Positions 45,682 to 54,900 of a stretch of DNA of 64,000 nucleotides are shown piece after piece. The position numbers and the translations under genes were made by a program. How positions within the stretch are numbered: position 1 is the stretch's first letter; every line of letters begins with the position of its first letter. A model generated the notes under the pieces. The model made no database searches. It was not told where the DNA came from and was given only the letters and a program-made list of their open reading frames with translations. The stretch comes from Desulfocurvus sp. (GTDB lineage Bacteria > Desulfobacterota > Desulfovibrionia > Desulfovibrionales > Desulfovibrionaceae), in assembly GCA_020692325.1 (NCBI GenBank), contig JAIMKR010000011.1, forward strand, positions 1 to 64,000, given 5' to 3'.

Positions 45682-47139
45682 TTACCTGTGCTCAAAGGGG
45701 CGGTCGCCTTGCCGCCCTTCCTGGCCCCGTTGCGGGCCGTGGCCTTCCTGCTGCCTGGGCTGCTTTTCCGGGCTTCGCTGCGCGGCGTTTCTCTCCGCCT
45801 GCTGCCTGCTCTCGCGGCCCTGTTGCGCGTGGGCGCGGGCATCCGCGCCGTGCGCGTAGGATTCGAACAGGGGTGACACCTGCCGTGGCGTCTGTTGCGC
45901 CTGGCGCTGGGCTGGCTGGTGTTGGAACGGCTGTGCCGGGCGGCTGGTCTGCTGCGTTGGCGTCGGACGTTGGAATTGTTGCGTCGGTCGGCCTGTCTGC
46001 TGCTGCGTGAGCGCTTCCTGCGGGCGCTGGGCCGGCTGCGCCTGCATCGGTCTGAATTGGCCCGGTCCGCTGGGATGTTGCTGCTGCGTGAGCGCTTCCT
46101 GCGCGCGCTGGGCCGGCTGCGCCTGCATAGGTCTGCCGGGGGCCTGGAACTGGCCCGGTCCGGCGGGATGCTGCTGGGGCGCGGACGGCCTGGGACGCAT
46201 GGCCGCGGGGCGTTGCGCCAGGGAGGGAGACCCCTCGGCGAAACCGCGGAAGTTCCGCCGGATCTTGTCCGAGGTGTGTTGATACATGGCGCGTACGGCT
46301 GGGCTGCGGTACGGCACGCCCATGCGGTGAATGGGATCATGCCGCCATGTGCCCGCCTGCAGGGGCGGGCGGCCGAAGTTGATGCGGCGGTAGCGTTCGT
46401 TGTCCACGATGATGACGCGGCGGTGCCAGTCCCAACGTTCCCAGGCCCAGAAGGACGAGAGAACGGGCAGGCCGAGGCTGAAGCTGAAGGAACCCTCGTG
46501 GATGGTCAGCCGGAAGAGAGGGCGGAAGACCACCGGGGGATGGGTCGGGTAGGGCCATGGGCCGTAGACCACGGCTGGATCGTAGTAGGGTACGTACACG
46601 ACCTGCGGCGTGGCGGGAACCACCCGGATGACCTCCCGCTCCACCACGATGGTCTGCTGCGGGGTGGAGCGCAGGGAGCCCGCGTTTTGCGCCTGCCAGC
46701 GCAGGCGCTGCACGGAGTCCATGACCGCCTGCTGCTCGGCCATGAAGGCGTCGCCGAGCTGTTCGGTCCATTGCAGGTCGTTATCCATGAGTTGCAGGAC
46801 TTGCGGAAAGGGAACGAGGGATTTGACGCTGGGCTCCCACGGCTGTTGCTGCAAGGCGGCCTCCAGGTTCGGGCCGCGCAGGTTCGCGTTGTTCGGATCC
46901 TTCAACCAGCGGTCGGCCTGCACCACCTCGAGGGGGTAGGTCGCGGCCATGAGGATCTGCTCCACCAGGGCGTCCGGGTAAAGGGCCACGGGGGCGAGCA
47001 GCTGGTCGAGTTGTTCCGGCGAGTATGGCGGGGGGCTGGCCGGCTGTTCCTGGGCGGTGGCGAGCGTCGGCAGGGCCAAACACAAGAACATGGCGGCGGT
47101 CTGGAACCAACGCCGGGGCCGGAAACGGGTGAAGCGCAT
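45682..47139 (-). CDS. DUF3300 exported protein
   Basis: A signal peptide (FQTAAMFLCLALPTLATAQE) is followed by the DUF3300 domain: YSPEQLDQLLAPVALYPDAL, EQILMAATYPLEVVQADRWL, LVPFPQVLQLMDNDLQWTEQ and VYVPYYDPAVVYGPWPYP. The last 170 residues are low-complexity Gln/Pro/Arg/Ala sequence with internal repeats (QQHPSGPGQF, PMQAQPAQRPQEAL types). It likely forms the first gene of the pair with DUF2950, 33 bases downstream. Its function is unknown. Confidence 0.9.
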   Translation of the reverse strand: MRFTRFRPRRWFQTAAMFLCLALPTLATAQEQPASPPPYSPEQLDQLLAPVALYPDALVEQILMAATYPLEVVQADRWLKDPNNANLRGPNLEAALQQQPWEPSVKSLVPFPQVLQLMDNDLQWTEQLGDAFMAEQQAVMDSVQRLRWQAQNAGSLRSTPQQTIVVEREVIRVVPATPQVVYVPYYDPAVVYGPWPYPTHPPVVFRPLFRLTIHEGSFSFSLGLPVLSSFWAWERWDWHRRVIIVDNERYRRINFGRPPLQAGTWRHDPIHRMGVPYRSPAVRAMYQHTSDKIRRNFRGFAEGSPSLAQRPAAMRPRPSAPQQHPAGPGQFQAPGRPMQAQPAQRAQEALTQQQHPSGPGQFRPMQAQPAQRPQEALTQQQTGRPTQQFQRPTPTQQTSRPAQPFQHQPAQRQAQQTPRQVSPLFESYAHGADARAHAQQGRESRQQAERNAAQRSPEKQPRQQEGHGPQRGQEGRQGDRPFEHR

Positions 47140-47403
47140 GGGCGAACCTACCTTTCCACTACGGCGCGGCGGAGACTGGGGGACGCGGACGGCCCCGATG
47201 GCTCTCCGCTACACTTTCCCCGTGTGGTGTCAATGGGCAGGCGGCCTGGCCGCCGCGCGTGACGGGAGACGGCGTCGCGGACGGATCGCAAACGGCGTCG
47301 AGCTGCACGCTGATGATGGCGTCGGGTTGGTGTTCGGTCTTGCGGGAGGTGAGGAGCGTCTTGTGGTTATGTGCGCGCTGGCGGGGCGGCCGCGCGTGTG
47401 AAA

Positions 47404-47440
47404 GGGGTCCGGCGCGTCGTTGGGGCGAGCGCCGGACCCC
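47404..47440 (-). terminator. Terminator after cytochrome c553 gene
   Basis: A 12-bp perfect stem (GGGGTCCGGCGC / GCGCCGGACCCC) with a 13-base loop starts 10 bases past the cytochrome stop on the minus strand. Only three T residues follow. Confidence 0.75.
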
Positions 47441-47449
47441 GCGTTGGCG

Positions 47450-47761
47450 TTAGAACTTGCTCACGTAGCCGGCCAGGGCCTTGATGTCGCCATCGGAGAG
47501 TTTGGCGGCCTGGCCTTCCATGACGGCCTTCTTGGCTCCCCCGTACTTTTTGGCCTTGTAGCCATCCATGGCCTTGGTGAAGGCGTCCGCACCCATGCCC
47601 TTGAGGGGTTTGCTCATGGCGGCCTTGGAGCCGTCGGCCCCGTGGCAGCTGGCGCATTTGGCCGCGTACAGGGACTTGGCGTCCTTGCCGGCTGCCAGGG
47701 CCGCGCCGGCGACGAGGCTCAGGCTCAGGGCCATTGCGAGAACGAGATAGCGCTTTTTCAT
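47450..47761 (-). CDS. Cytochrome c553 precursor
   Basis: This class I c-type cytochrome is an exported one-haem electron carrier. The 103-residue product has a signal peptide (YLVLAMALSLSLVAGAALAA), the haem site CASCH near residue 36-40 (AAKCASCHGADGSKAAM), and the distal Met in AVMEGQAAKLSD. Mature length of about 79 residues equals that of Desulfovibrio cytochrome c553. I choose the ATG at 47761, as the in-frame GTG one codon upstream lies too close to the GGAGG site. The partner is often a formate dehydrogenase or oxidase elsewhere in the genome. Confidence 0.93.
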   Translation of the reverse strand: MKKRYLVLAMALSLSLVAGAALAAGKDAKSLYAAKCASCHGADGSKAAMSKPLKGMGADAFTKAMDGYKAKKYGGAKKAVMEGQAAKLSDGDIKALAGYVSKF

Positions 47762-47878
47762 CACGACCTCCCGAAAGGTGCGTTCATGTTGTTCGCCCGG
47801 CCTTCCGGCATGCGCCGGAATCCGGGTGGAAGTTCTCTCTCACCCCATTGCATAAAAACGCGATGCGCGCCAGTGCCC

Positions 47879-48490
47879 CTAGCCCTTGAGCTTGCCGGCG
47901 ATCTCCGCCAGCCGCTTGGCCTGGAAGCGCATCCCGTCCAGGTCGCGTTCGCTCGGCCTGCGCGAGCCGTCGCCTCCGGCGATGGTGCTGGCGCCGTAGG
48001 GCGAGCCGCCCACGATTTCGTCCACGCCCATCTGCCCGGTGAAGGAGTAGGGCAGGCCCACCACGATCATGCCGTGGTGCAGCAGGGTGGGGATGAACGT
48101 GAGGATGGTGGATTCCTGACCGCCGTGCTGCGTGCCGGAGCTGGTGAACACGCCCGCCGGTTTGCCGATGAGCGCGCCCTTGGCCCACAGCCCACCGGTG
48201 GAGTCGAGGAACTGGCGCATCTCCCCGGTCATGTTGCCGAAGCGAGTGGGGCTGCCAAAGAGGATGCCGTCGGCCTCGGCCAGCGTGTCCGGCGTGGCGA
48301 TGGGCACCTCGGCCTGGGCCTTCACGGATTCGAGCGCGCCCATCTTGCCCAGGATCTCGTCGGAGAGCGTCTCCGGCACGCGGTAGACCCGGGCCTTGGC
48401 GCCGGGGATGCTGGCGACGGCCTCGGCCGCGGCCTTGGCCATGGTGAAGATGTGTCCGTAGAGGGAGTGGTAGACGATGGCGATGTTCAT
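47879..48490 (-). CDS. wrbA: NAD(P)H:quinone oxidoreductase, WrbA type
   Basis: WrbA is a flavodoxin-like FMN enzyme that reduces quinones with two electrons. The 203-residue product has the FMN phosphate loop YHSLYGHIFTMAKAAAEAVA, the isoalloxazine segment GSPTRFGNMTGEMRQFLD, TSSGTQHGGQESTILTFIPT and GSPYGASTIAGGDGSRRPSE. A perfect palindrome lies 24 bases upstream of the start. It is the last gene in line with the signalling operon, 36 bases after the HD-GYP stop codon. Confidence 0.95.
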   Translation of the reverse strand: MNIAIVYHSLYGHIFTMAKAAAEAVASIPGAKARVYRVPETLSDEILGKMGALESVKAQAEVPIATPDTLAEADGILFGSPTRFGNMTGEMRQFLDSTGGLWAKGALIGKPAGVFTSSGTQHGGQESTILTFIPTLLHHGMIVVGLPYSFTGQMGVDEIVGGSPYGASTIAGGDGSRRPSERDLDGMRFQAKRLAEIAGKLKG

Positions 48491-48513
48491 GAGACGCCTC
48501 CGACGTTTTGGGG

Positions 48514-48530
48514 TTAGGAATTATTCCTAA
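48514..48530. promoter_or_regulatory. 17-base perfect palindrome before wrbA
   Basis: TTAGGAATTATTCCTAA has 8-base arms around one central base. It covers the stop codon of the HD-GYP gene and lies 24 bases before the wrbA start. The 7-1-7 inner core is the layout seen in Fur/PerR-type boxes, but the letters do not match those consensus sites. It is an operator candidate for wrbA. Confidence 0.5.
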
Positions 48531-49603
48531 TCATCGTCCTCGCGATGGGAACTGTCCAGGGAATCTTCGCCAAAATCCCAAAGTTTTTGCGTCGATTGTG
48601 TAAGCGAGTACCCGCACTCGCGGAAAAGCGTCAGGCAGGCGTCGGCCACGCGCTCGTCGTACAGCCTGCCGCGGTTCTGTTCGATTTCCTCCAACGCTCG
48701 GGCCTGGCCCAGGCTGGAGCGGTAGGGCCGTTCGGAGCACATGGCGTCCACCACGTCGGCCACGGCCAGAATGCGCGCCCCCTGCGTGATGAACGACCCG
48801 GTGAGCCCTTGCGGGTAGCCGGAGCCGTCCATGCGCTCGTGGTGCTGGCGGATGATGACCGCGATGGGCCAGTCCTGATCCAGGTGTTTTAGAAGCTCGT
48901 AACCCACCTGCGGATGCATGCGGATGAGCGAGAGCTCCTCCTCGCGCAGAATGCCTGGGCGGGTGAGCAGGTCGGCCGGGACGAAAACCTTGCCGACGTC
49001 GTGCAGCAGGCCGGCCACGCGCAGGGTCTCCAGGTCGCGGGGCGTCATGCCCAGCTCGCGGCCAATGGCCAGGGAGAGCGCCGTGACACGTTGTTGATGC
49101 CCGGCGAGGTATGGGTCGCGCGCCTCCACCAGGGAGGAGAAGCCGCGCACCACGCCCTGCAGCAGCGCCTTGCAGCGGCGCATGGCGGCCAGTTCGCGTC
49201 GGTCGCGCTCCAGGCGCGCGCGCTCCAGGCTTTGGCGCACCTCCAGCAGCAACAGCTCCGGCGGGCAGGGCTTGGTGAGAAAACGGTACACGTAGCCCAG
49301 GTTGGCGGCGTCCATGGCGACCCGCAGGTCCGCGTGTCCGGTGAGCAGCACGCGCACCGTGTCCGGGCATTGGCGGGAAACGCGCGAGAGCAGTTCGATG
49401 CCGTCCATGCCGGGCATCTTGAGGTCGGAGACGACGACGTCGAAGGGGCCCTCCGCCGCCAGCGCGTCCAGCGCCCCGCGTCCGCTCGCGGCGGTGCGGA
49501 TCTCCATCTCCGGCCGCAGCAGCCGCGCCAAGGATTCGAGCAGGGCCGCGTCGTCGTCCACAAGCAGAACGCGCCCCGCAGCGTCTGGGCGTTCGCCGGT
49601 CAT
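48527..49603 (-). CDS. Response regulator with HD-GYP output domain
   Basis: The start is the ATG at 49603, overlapping the upstream stop (ATGA); 358 residues. The receiver domain (residues about 12-125) has the acidic pair VDDD, the phospho-acceptor in VVVSDLKMPGMDG and the LTKPCPP Lys. The HD-GYP domain shows LLHDVGKVFVPADLL and HHERMDGSGYPQGL, so all metal-binding and GYP residues are present. Such enzymes hydrolyse c-di-GMP. It is the last member of the four-gene signalling operon and the only one with an apparently active c-di-GMP phosphodiesterase. Confidence 0.95.
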   Translation of the reverse strand: MTGERPDAAGRVLLVDDDAALLESLARLLRPEMEIRTAASGRGALDALAAEGPFDVVVSDLKMPGMDGIELLSRVSRQCPDTVRVLLTGHADLRVAMDAANLGYVYRFLTKPCPPELLLLEVRQSLERARLERDRRELAAMRRCKALLQGVVRGFSSLVEARDPYLAGHQQRVTALSLAIGRELGMTPRDLETLRVAGLLHDVGKVFVPADLLTRPGILREEELSLIRMHPQVGYELLKHLDQDWPIAVIIRQHHERMDGSGYPQGLTGSFITQGARILAVADVVDAMCSERPYRSSLGQARALEEIEQNRGRLYDERVADACLTLFRECGYSLTQSTQKLWDFGEDSLDSSHREDDD

Positions 49604-50766
49604 TTGCCGGCCTCCCCACCCATGGGTTCGATGACGGCCACGGGCTGGTTGATGCGGATGGTGCGGGAGTTGTCGATGAGGAATTCGATGACGGTCTCGT
49701 TGAGTTCGCGGCCCTTGGCCATGAGCAGCAGCGTCTCGTCCCCGCGCACGCCATACAGGTCCTCGGCCAGGACCATGCCCGGAGTCAGTCCGTTGAGGTA
49801 GACCTTCTGCAGGGTGTAGCGCGCCTGCTCCCGTATCACCTCGGCCAGGGCGGCCACCACGGCCGGATCGTACACGCCCTTGCGGCGGTCCAGCTTGGTT
49901 ATGGCGTCGCCCTTGCCCAGGCCGTTGGCCAGCAGGATGTCGAAATCGGCCACGGCCTTGATGATGCGCGCGCCCAGCGGAATGGCCTCGCCCTTCACGT
50001 CGTCGGGAGGCGCGCCGCCGCCCTCGAACTGCTTTTCCTGATAGGCCACGATGGAGGCCACGCGGTCCATGCGCGGAATCTTGGAGATGAGCCGCGCGCC
50101 GAAGGCCGGGTGACCCTGGAACTGCCGCACCTCGCCCTCGGCCAGGGGCTTGCCCTTCTCCACCTTGACGATGAGCGAGTCGGGCAGGGTGATGAAGCCG
50201 ATGACCGAGAGCATGGCCGCGGTCTCGGTCTCCCAGGGGCGCGGATCGGCCAGGCGTTTGCACACCCCGCGCACGAAGGGCAGAAAGCGCGAGATGCGGC
50301 CGAACACGTCCGGCTTGACCAGGGAGATGAGGTCGCAGAGCACGGAAACGCTGCCGGTGAGGGTTTTTTCCAGAAGCTCGCGTTCGGCCAGCACAAGGTC
50401 GTGCATGCGGAAGGCGTCGGCCAGGACCTTTTCCAGGGTCTCCGGCGGGCAGGGTTTGGTGAGCAGGCGGAAGATGTTGCCCTCGTTCACGGCCTGGATG
50501 GCGATTTCCAGATCGGCGTGGCCGGTGAGCAGCACGCGCACCGTGTCCGGGCTGCCGTGGCGGATGACGCGCAGCATGTCCACGCCGTTCATGTCGGGCA
50601 TGTTGTAGTCGCTCACCACCACGGCGAATGGTCCCTGCCGGGCGGCGGCCTCGATGCCCGCCTTGGCCCCCTCCGCCGTGGTCAGCTCCACCTTTTTGCG
50701 CAACTGCCTGCGGAAACTCTCCAGTAGATTCTGGTCGTCGTCGACCAGCAGCACCTTTCGATTCAT
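49600..50766 (-). CDS. Response regulator with degenerate HD-GYP-like domain
   Basis: I start it at the ATG at 50766, which overlaps the previous stop (ATGA); 388 residues. The receiver domain is complete (LVDDDQNLLESF, VVVSDYNMPDMNG, LLTKPCPP). The C-terminal part aligns with HD-GYP proteins by layout, but the metal HD pair is replaced (AAMLSVIGFITLPDSLIVKV) and the GYP block reads EKQFEGGGAPPDD. It should not hydrolyse c-di-GMP and may act by binding. The end (GVYDPAVVAALAEVIRE) keeps the family's closing pattern. Confidence 0.9.
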   Translation of the reverse strand: MNRKVLLVDDDQNLLESFRRQLRKKVELTTAEGAKAGIEAAARQGPFAVVVSDYNMPDMNGVDMLRVIRHGSPDTVRVLLTGHADLEIAIQAVNEGNIFRLLTKPCPPETLEKVLADAFRMHDLVLAERELLEKTLTGSVSVLCDLISLVKPDVFGRISRFLPFVRGVCKRLADPRPWETETAAMLSVIGFITLPDSLIVKVEKGKPLAEGEVRQFQGHPAFGARLISKIPRMDRVASIVAYQEKQFEGGGAPPDDVKGEAIPLGARIIKAVADFDILLANGLGKGDAITKLDRRKGVYDPAVVAALAEVIREQARYTLQKVYLNGLTPGMVLAEDLYGVRGDETLLLMAKGRELNETVIEFLIDNSRTIRINQPVAVIEPMGGEAGK

Positions 50767-51974
50767 TCGTCCTCTCCCTTCAGTCCCATGACGAGCGCGT
50801 GGTTCTTCCATGCCTGGTAGCGTTCGGAACCGCCCAGAATATCCAGGCGTGGCGATTGCGGCTCCACGTGGGCGTACTGCTCGTGGAAGATGAAGATGTC
50901 GTGGTCGAGCAGGTTGGCGAAATGCACCACCTCCGCCGGGTCCAGAACGCCCCGGCCGGGAGTCGTCTCATGGTGGCGGGCCACTGCCTCCACCACGGGC
51001 GCGGGCAACCCCCACAGTCCCAGCAGGTATGCCCCCACGGCCGCGTGGGTCAGGCCCAGCTGCTCGGTCTCAACGTCGGCCACGCGGCGGTTCTCCCTCC
51101 GCACGGTATCGTACACGCGGGTGCATTCCTCGGGACAGTATGCGTCCAGCAGCAGCTTGCCCACGTCGTGCAGCAGGGCGGCGATGTAGGCGTGGTCGGC
51201 GTCGTCCTTGCCGAGTTTCTCCTGCTTGGCCATGTTTCTGGCCATGGCCGCCACGCGCATGCAGTGGCCCCAGAGCATGGGCAGGGAGAAATTCCGCCGC
51301 GCGCGGTTCTCGAAGCTCTTGAAGATGTGCAGCGAGAGGATGACCGAGCGGATGACGCCCACCCCGAGCACGATGACCGCCTGCTGCGGCGTGGCGATGT
51401 GCCGGGGCAGGCCGAAGTACGCGGAGTTCACCAGCTTGAGGATGTTGGCGCTCATGCCCACGTCACCGGTCACGATGTCGCCGATGACCTTGGGCGAGGG
51501 GTCGCCCTTGGCCAGCTCGGCCGTGATGCGGTTGTACACGTCAGGCAGCACGGGCAGGTGCTCGATGCGGGCGATCTTGTCCAGCACGGTTTTGTTGGGC
51601 ACCAGATCGCGGGCGCCGAGCGCCTGCTCCAGCGCGCCCACCAGCTGGTTCTCGTCGCAGGGCTTGGTGAGGTACTGGTGCGTGGGCGCGATGCTCTGGC
51701 CCACCAGTTCCTGGTCCGAGTAGCCGGAGAGGGCGAAGCGGATGGTGTCCGGGTGGTCGCGCATGACGCGCCGCAGAAGCTCGGGGCCGTCCATGCCGGG
51801 CATGCGCATGTCCGAGACAACGGCGTCCACCTTCTGCGCGCCCATGATTTTGAGCGCCTCGGCCCCGGAGTTGGCGAAGATCATCTCCCACTTGTCGCGC
51901 ATGGGGCGCAGCATGCGCTTCAGCCCCATGAGGATGTTCGGCTCGTCGTCCACGAAAAGGATGGTTCGTTTCAT
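50763..51974 (-). CDS. Response regulator with HDOD output domain
   Basis: The start is the ATG at 51974, overlapping the kinase stop (ATGA); 403 residues. The receiver domain has FVDDEPNILMGL, AVVSDMRMPGMDG and YLTKPCDENQL. The HDOD domain follows from about 135 (IEHLPVLPDVYNRITAELAK, VGMSANILKLVNSAYFGLPR, AVIVLGVGVIRSVILSLHIF) and, unusually, keeps an HD-like LLHDVGKLLLDAYCPEE. HDOD proteins are signalling hubs without known catalysis. Confidence 0.95.
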   Translation of the reverse strand: MKRTILFVDDEPNILMGLKRMLRPMRDKWEMIFANSGAEALKIMGAQKVDAVVSDMRMPGMDGPELLRRVMRDHPDTIRFALSGYSDQELVGQSIAPTHQYLTKPCDENQLVGALEQALGARDLVPNKTVLDKIARIEHLPVLPDVYNRITAELAKGDPSPKVIGDIVTGDVGMSANILKLVNSAYFGLPRHIATPQQAVIVLGVGVIRSVILSLHIFKSFENRARRNFSLPMLWGHCMRVAAMARNMAKQEKLGKDDADHAYIAALLHDVGKLLLDAYCPEECTRVYDTVRRENRRVADVETEQLGLTHAAVGAYLLGLWGLPAPVVEAVARHHETTPGRGVLDPAEVVHFANLLDHDIFIFHEQYAHVEPQSPRLDILGGSERYQAWKNHALVMGLKGEDE

Positions 51975-54900
51975 GACTCTCCGCCGGTTTTCGTCTGCTG
52001 CAGGGGCAGGCGCACCACGAAGGTGGTGCCCTCCCCGGCCGTGGTTTCGAAGAACAGCTGGCCCTTGTGCTTCTCCACCACGATGGAGCGTGAGATGGTG
52101 AGGCCCTGGCCGGTGCCGCGCCCCACCTCCTTGGTGGTGAAGAAGGGATCGAAGATCTTGGGCTGCACGGCCTCGGGAACGCCATTGCCGTTGTCGGTCA
52201 CGCGGATCTCGGCCCAGGGCGCGGCGAGCTTGGTGGTCAGGGCGATGCGGCCCTCGCGGTCCGGCTCCTTCTTTTTGGCGTCGGCGATGGCGTGGGCGGC
52301 GTTGATGATGAGGTTGAGCACCACCTGGTTGATTTCTCCGACCATGCACACGACCAGGGGTAGCTGTGGGTCCAGATCCAGCGTCAGCTCCGCCACGTAC
52401 TTCCATTCATTGCGCGAGACCGTGGCCGTGCTGCGCATGGCCTCGTTCAGATCCGCCGGGGCCATGACGGCCAGCCCCGGATGCGCGAACTGCTTCACCG
52501 AGCGCACAATGGTGCTGATGCGTTCCACGCCCTCCAGCGTCTGCGTGATGGCCCCCGGCACCTCCTCGGCCAGGTAGTCCACGTCGCGTTCGGCCATGAG
52601 GGCCTCGAAGGCGTCGGCGCGATCCGCCGGCGCGCCGGCCTCCCTGGCCGCGCTCAGGAACTCGCGCGCGCCGGCGATGACGGCGAGCAGGTCCTCCAGC
52701 GCGCCCTTGATGAACTGGATGTTGTTGCCCACGTATTGCGCCGGGGTGTTGATCTCATGGGCGATGCCGGCGGCCAGCTGGCCAATGGCCTCCAGCTTTT
52801 GCGATTGCAGCAGCTGCGACTCCAGCCCCTTGCGGTCGGTGGTGTCGGTGATGACGGCGAAGAATCCAGAGGCTTTGCCTTCCTCGTCGGCGTAGGGCGA
52901 GGGCGAGACCAAGCTGTAAATGTGCCGGCCGGCGGCGTGTTCCCAGAGGATCTCCTCGGAGCCGGCGTGCTCCGGCCGCATGGCGCGTATTTCGCCGGAG
53001 AGCATCTGCTCCAGGCGTTGGCGGCTGGCCGGGTCGGCGAATTCGGTGGCGTTGCGGCCGGTCAGTTCGGCGCGCGTGCGGCCCAGCATGGCGCAGAAGC
53101 GGTCGTTCACGTAGGTGATGAGCCCCTTCTTGCGTGTCATGATGAGTCCCTCGTGCATGCTCTCCACCAGGGAGCGGTAGCGCGCCTCGTTGCGGCGCAG
53201 GCGCATTTCCGCCCGCACGCGGTCGGAGATGTCGGTGATCATGCCCACGGAGCCGGTGAAGCCGCCGTCCGGCCCGCTCAGCCGGGAGGCGTTGAGCATG
53301 GTCCAGAGGCGGTGGCCGTTCTTGTGGCGGAAGCGCAGCTCGTAACGGTCGGAATGGCCCTTCCTGCGGCGATCGAGGTTGCGGCTCAAAAGATCGTGGT
53401 CGAGGGAATCGGTCAGCTCGAAGAGGTTTTTGCCGAGGAACTCCCGGGCGGAGTAGCCGAACATGGCCAGGGCGCTCGGGTTGGCGTAGGTGACGAGCGC
53501 CTCGGCGTCGATGTTGATCACGGCTTCCTGCGCGGTCTCCACGATGATGCGGTAGCGTTCCTCGCTCTTGCGCAGTCCCTCCAGGGCGCGCATGCGCTCG
53601 GTGATGTCGCGGTGGGTCACCACGGCCCCGACCAAACCCTTGGCCAGCGGGGTCACCTGCAGAACGAACCACCGTCCCTCGGCGCCGGGTCCGCCGGGAT
53701 ACTCCATGCGGAAGGCGCGGGTCTTGCGCGCCAGCACGGTGCTTATGCCCTCCAGCGCGGCGGCGGCGTGGGCGTTTTCCGGCGCGGCGCGGCAGGCGGC
53801 CAGATAGTCATCGCCGATGCCCAGGCGCGTGTCGGAGGTTTCCCCCGCCGGGGTGCTGGCGGAGCCGCCGGCCGCCCAGGAGCGGTTGACCATGGTGAGC
53901 GTTCCGCCGCGGTCCAGCACGCAGATGTAGGCGGGCAGGGCGTCGAGGATGGCGCGGGCGAGCCCCTCGCTGCGGCGCAGGGCGGTGGAGGCCCGCAGGC
54001 GCTCGATGGCGTTGGAGAACAGCAGGCAGATCTGCTCCAGCACGCGCGAGCCGGTCAGCCGCGAGGCGTCTTGCGGCCGCGCGGAGGCCAAAAGCAGCGC
54101 GCCGATGAGCCGGTCCTTCACGGTCATGGGCAGGGCGCACAGGCTGGCCACGCCGATGCGCGTGAGCATGTCGCGTTCCTTGGCCCCGGCCGGGGGCATG
54201 TGGCTGACGTCGCGGATGAATACGCGCTCGCCAGCGAGGATGCGCTCGATGAACCAGGGGGCCTTGCCGCGTCCGATGTGGGCGAGCTCCCCGGCGGACT
54301 CCGGCGTGGCGCCGCTTTGATAGGCACGGCGGAAGCTCGTCCGGCCATTCTCCATAAGGTACACCAGGCCGCGGTCCATGCCCAGGAACCCGTGCAGTTT
54401 GGTCAGCGACTCCTCCAGGGCGCGGGGCAGTTCGGCCTCGGTGGAGTTGTTGAGCCGGGCGGATATGCCGGCCACCAGCGCCTCCATCTCCAGCCGGCGT
54501 TCGATCTCGGCCTGGGCGCGCAGGCGGCTGGTGATGTTGCGGCCGGTGGTGATGAGGGCCGTTTCGCCCATGTAGTCCTGGGCCTGGCAGAGCAGCTCCA
54601 CCGGGATGGAGAAGCCGTCGCGCCGGGAGAGCGTGGCCTGAAAGAGTTCCGGCTCGCCGCGCAGGGCGTTTTGGAAATGGCCGACGGCGTTCGCGCGGTC
54701 GGATTCGGCGAGATTCGCCAGCAGGTCGCCGCCGCGCAGGCTCTCGGTCGGGGTATTCAGCCATATGCCGGCGTTCTTGTTGGCGTCGAGGATGCGGCCG
54801 GTCGCGTCGTGGATGAAGATGGCGTCGGCCGCGGAGTCGAAGAATTCGCGGAACTGCCGCTCGGACCGGCTCAGCAGGGAAAGGGAGAGGCGCGTCTCCA

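Noticed and set aside
45895-47262. Long open frame on the plus strand opposite the DUF3300 gene
   Set aside because: It is Arg/Leu/Gly-rich antisense of a Gln/Pro-rich repeat region and shows no domain.
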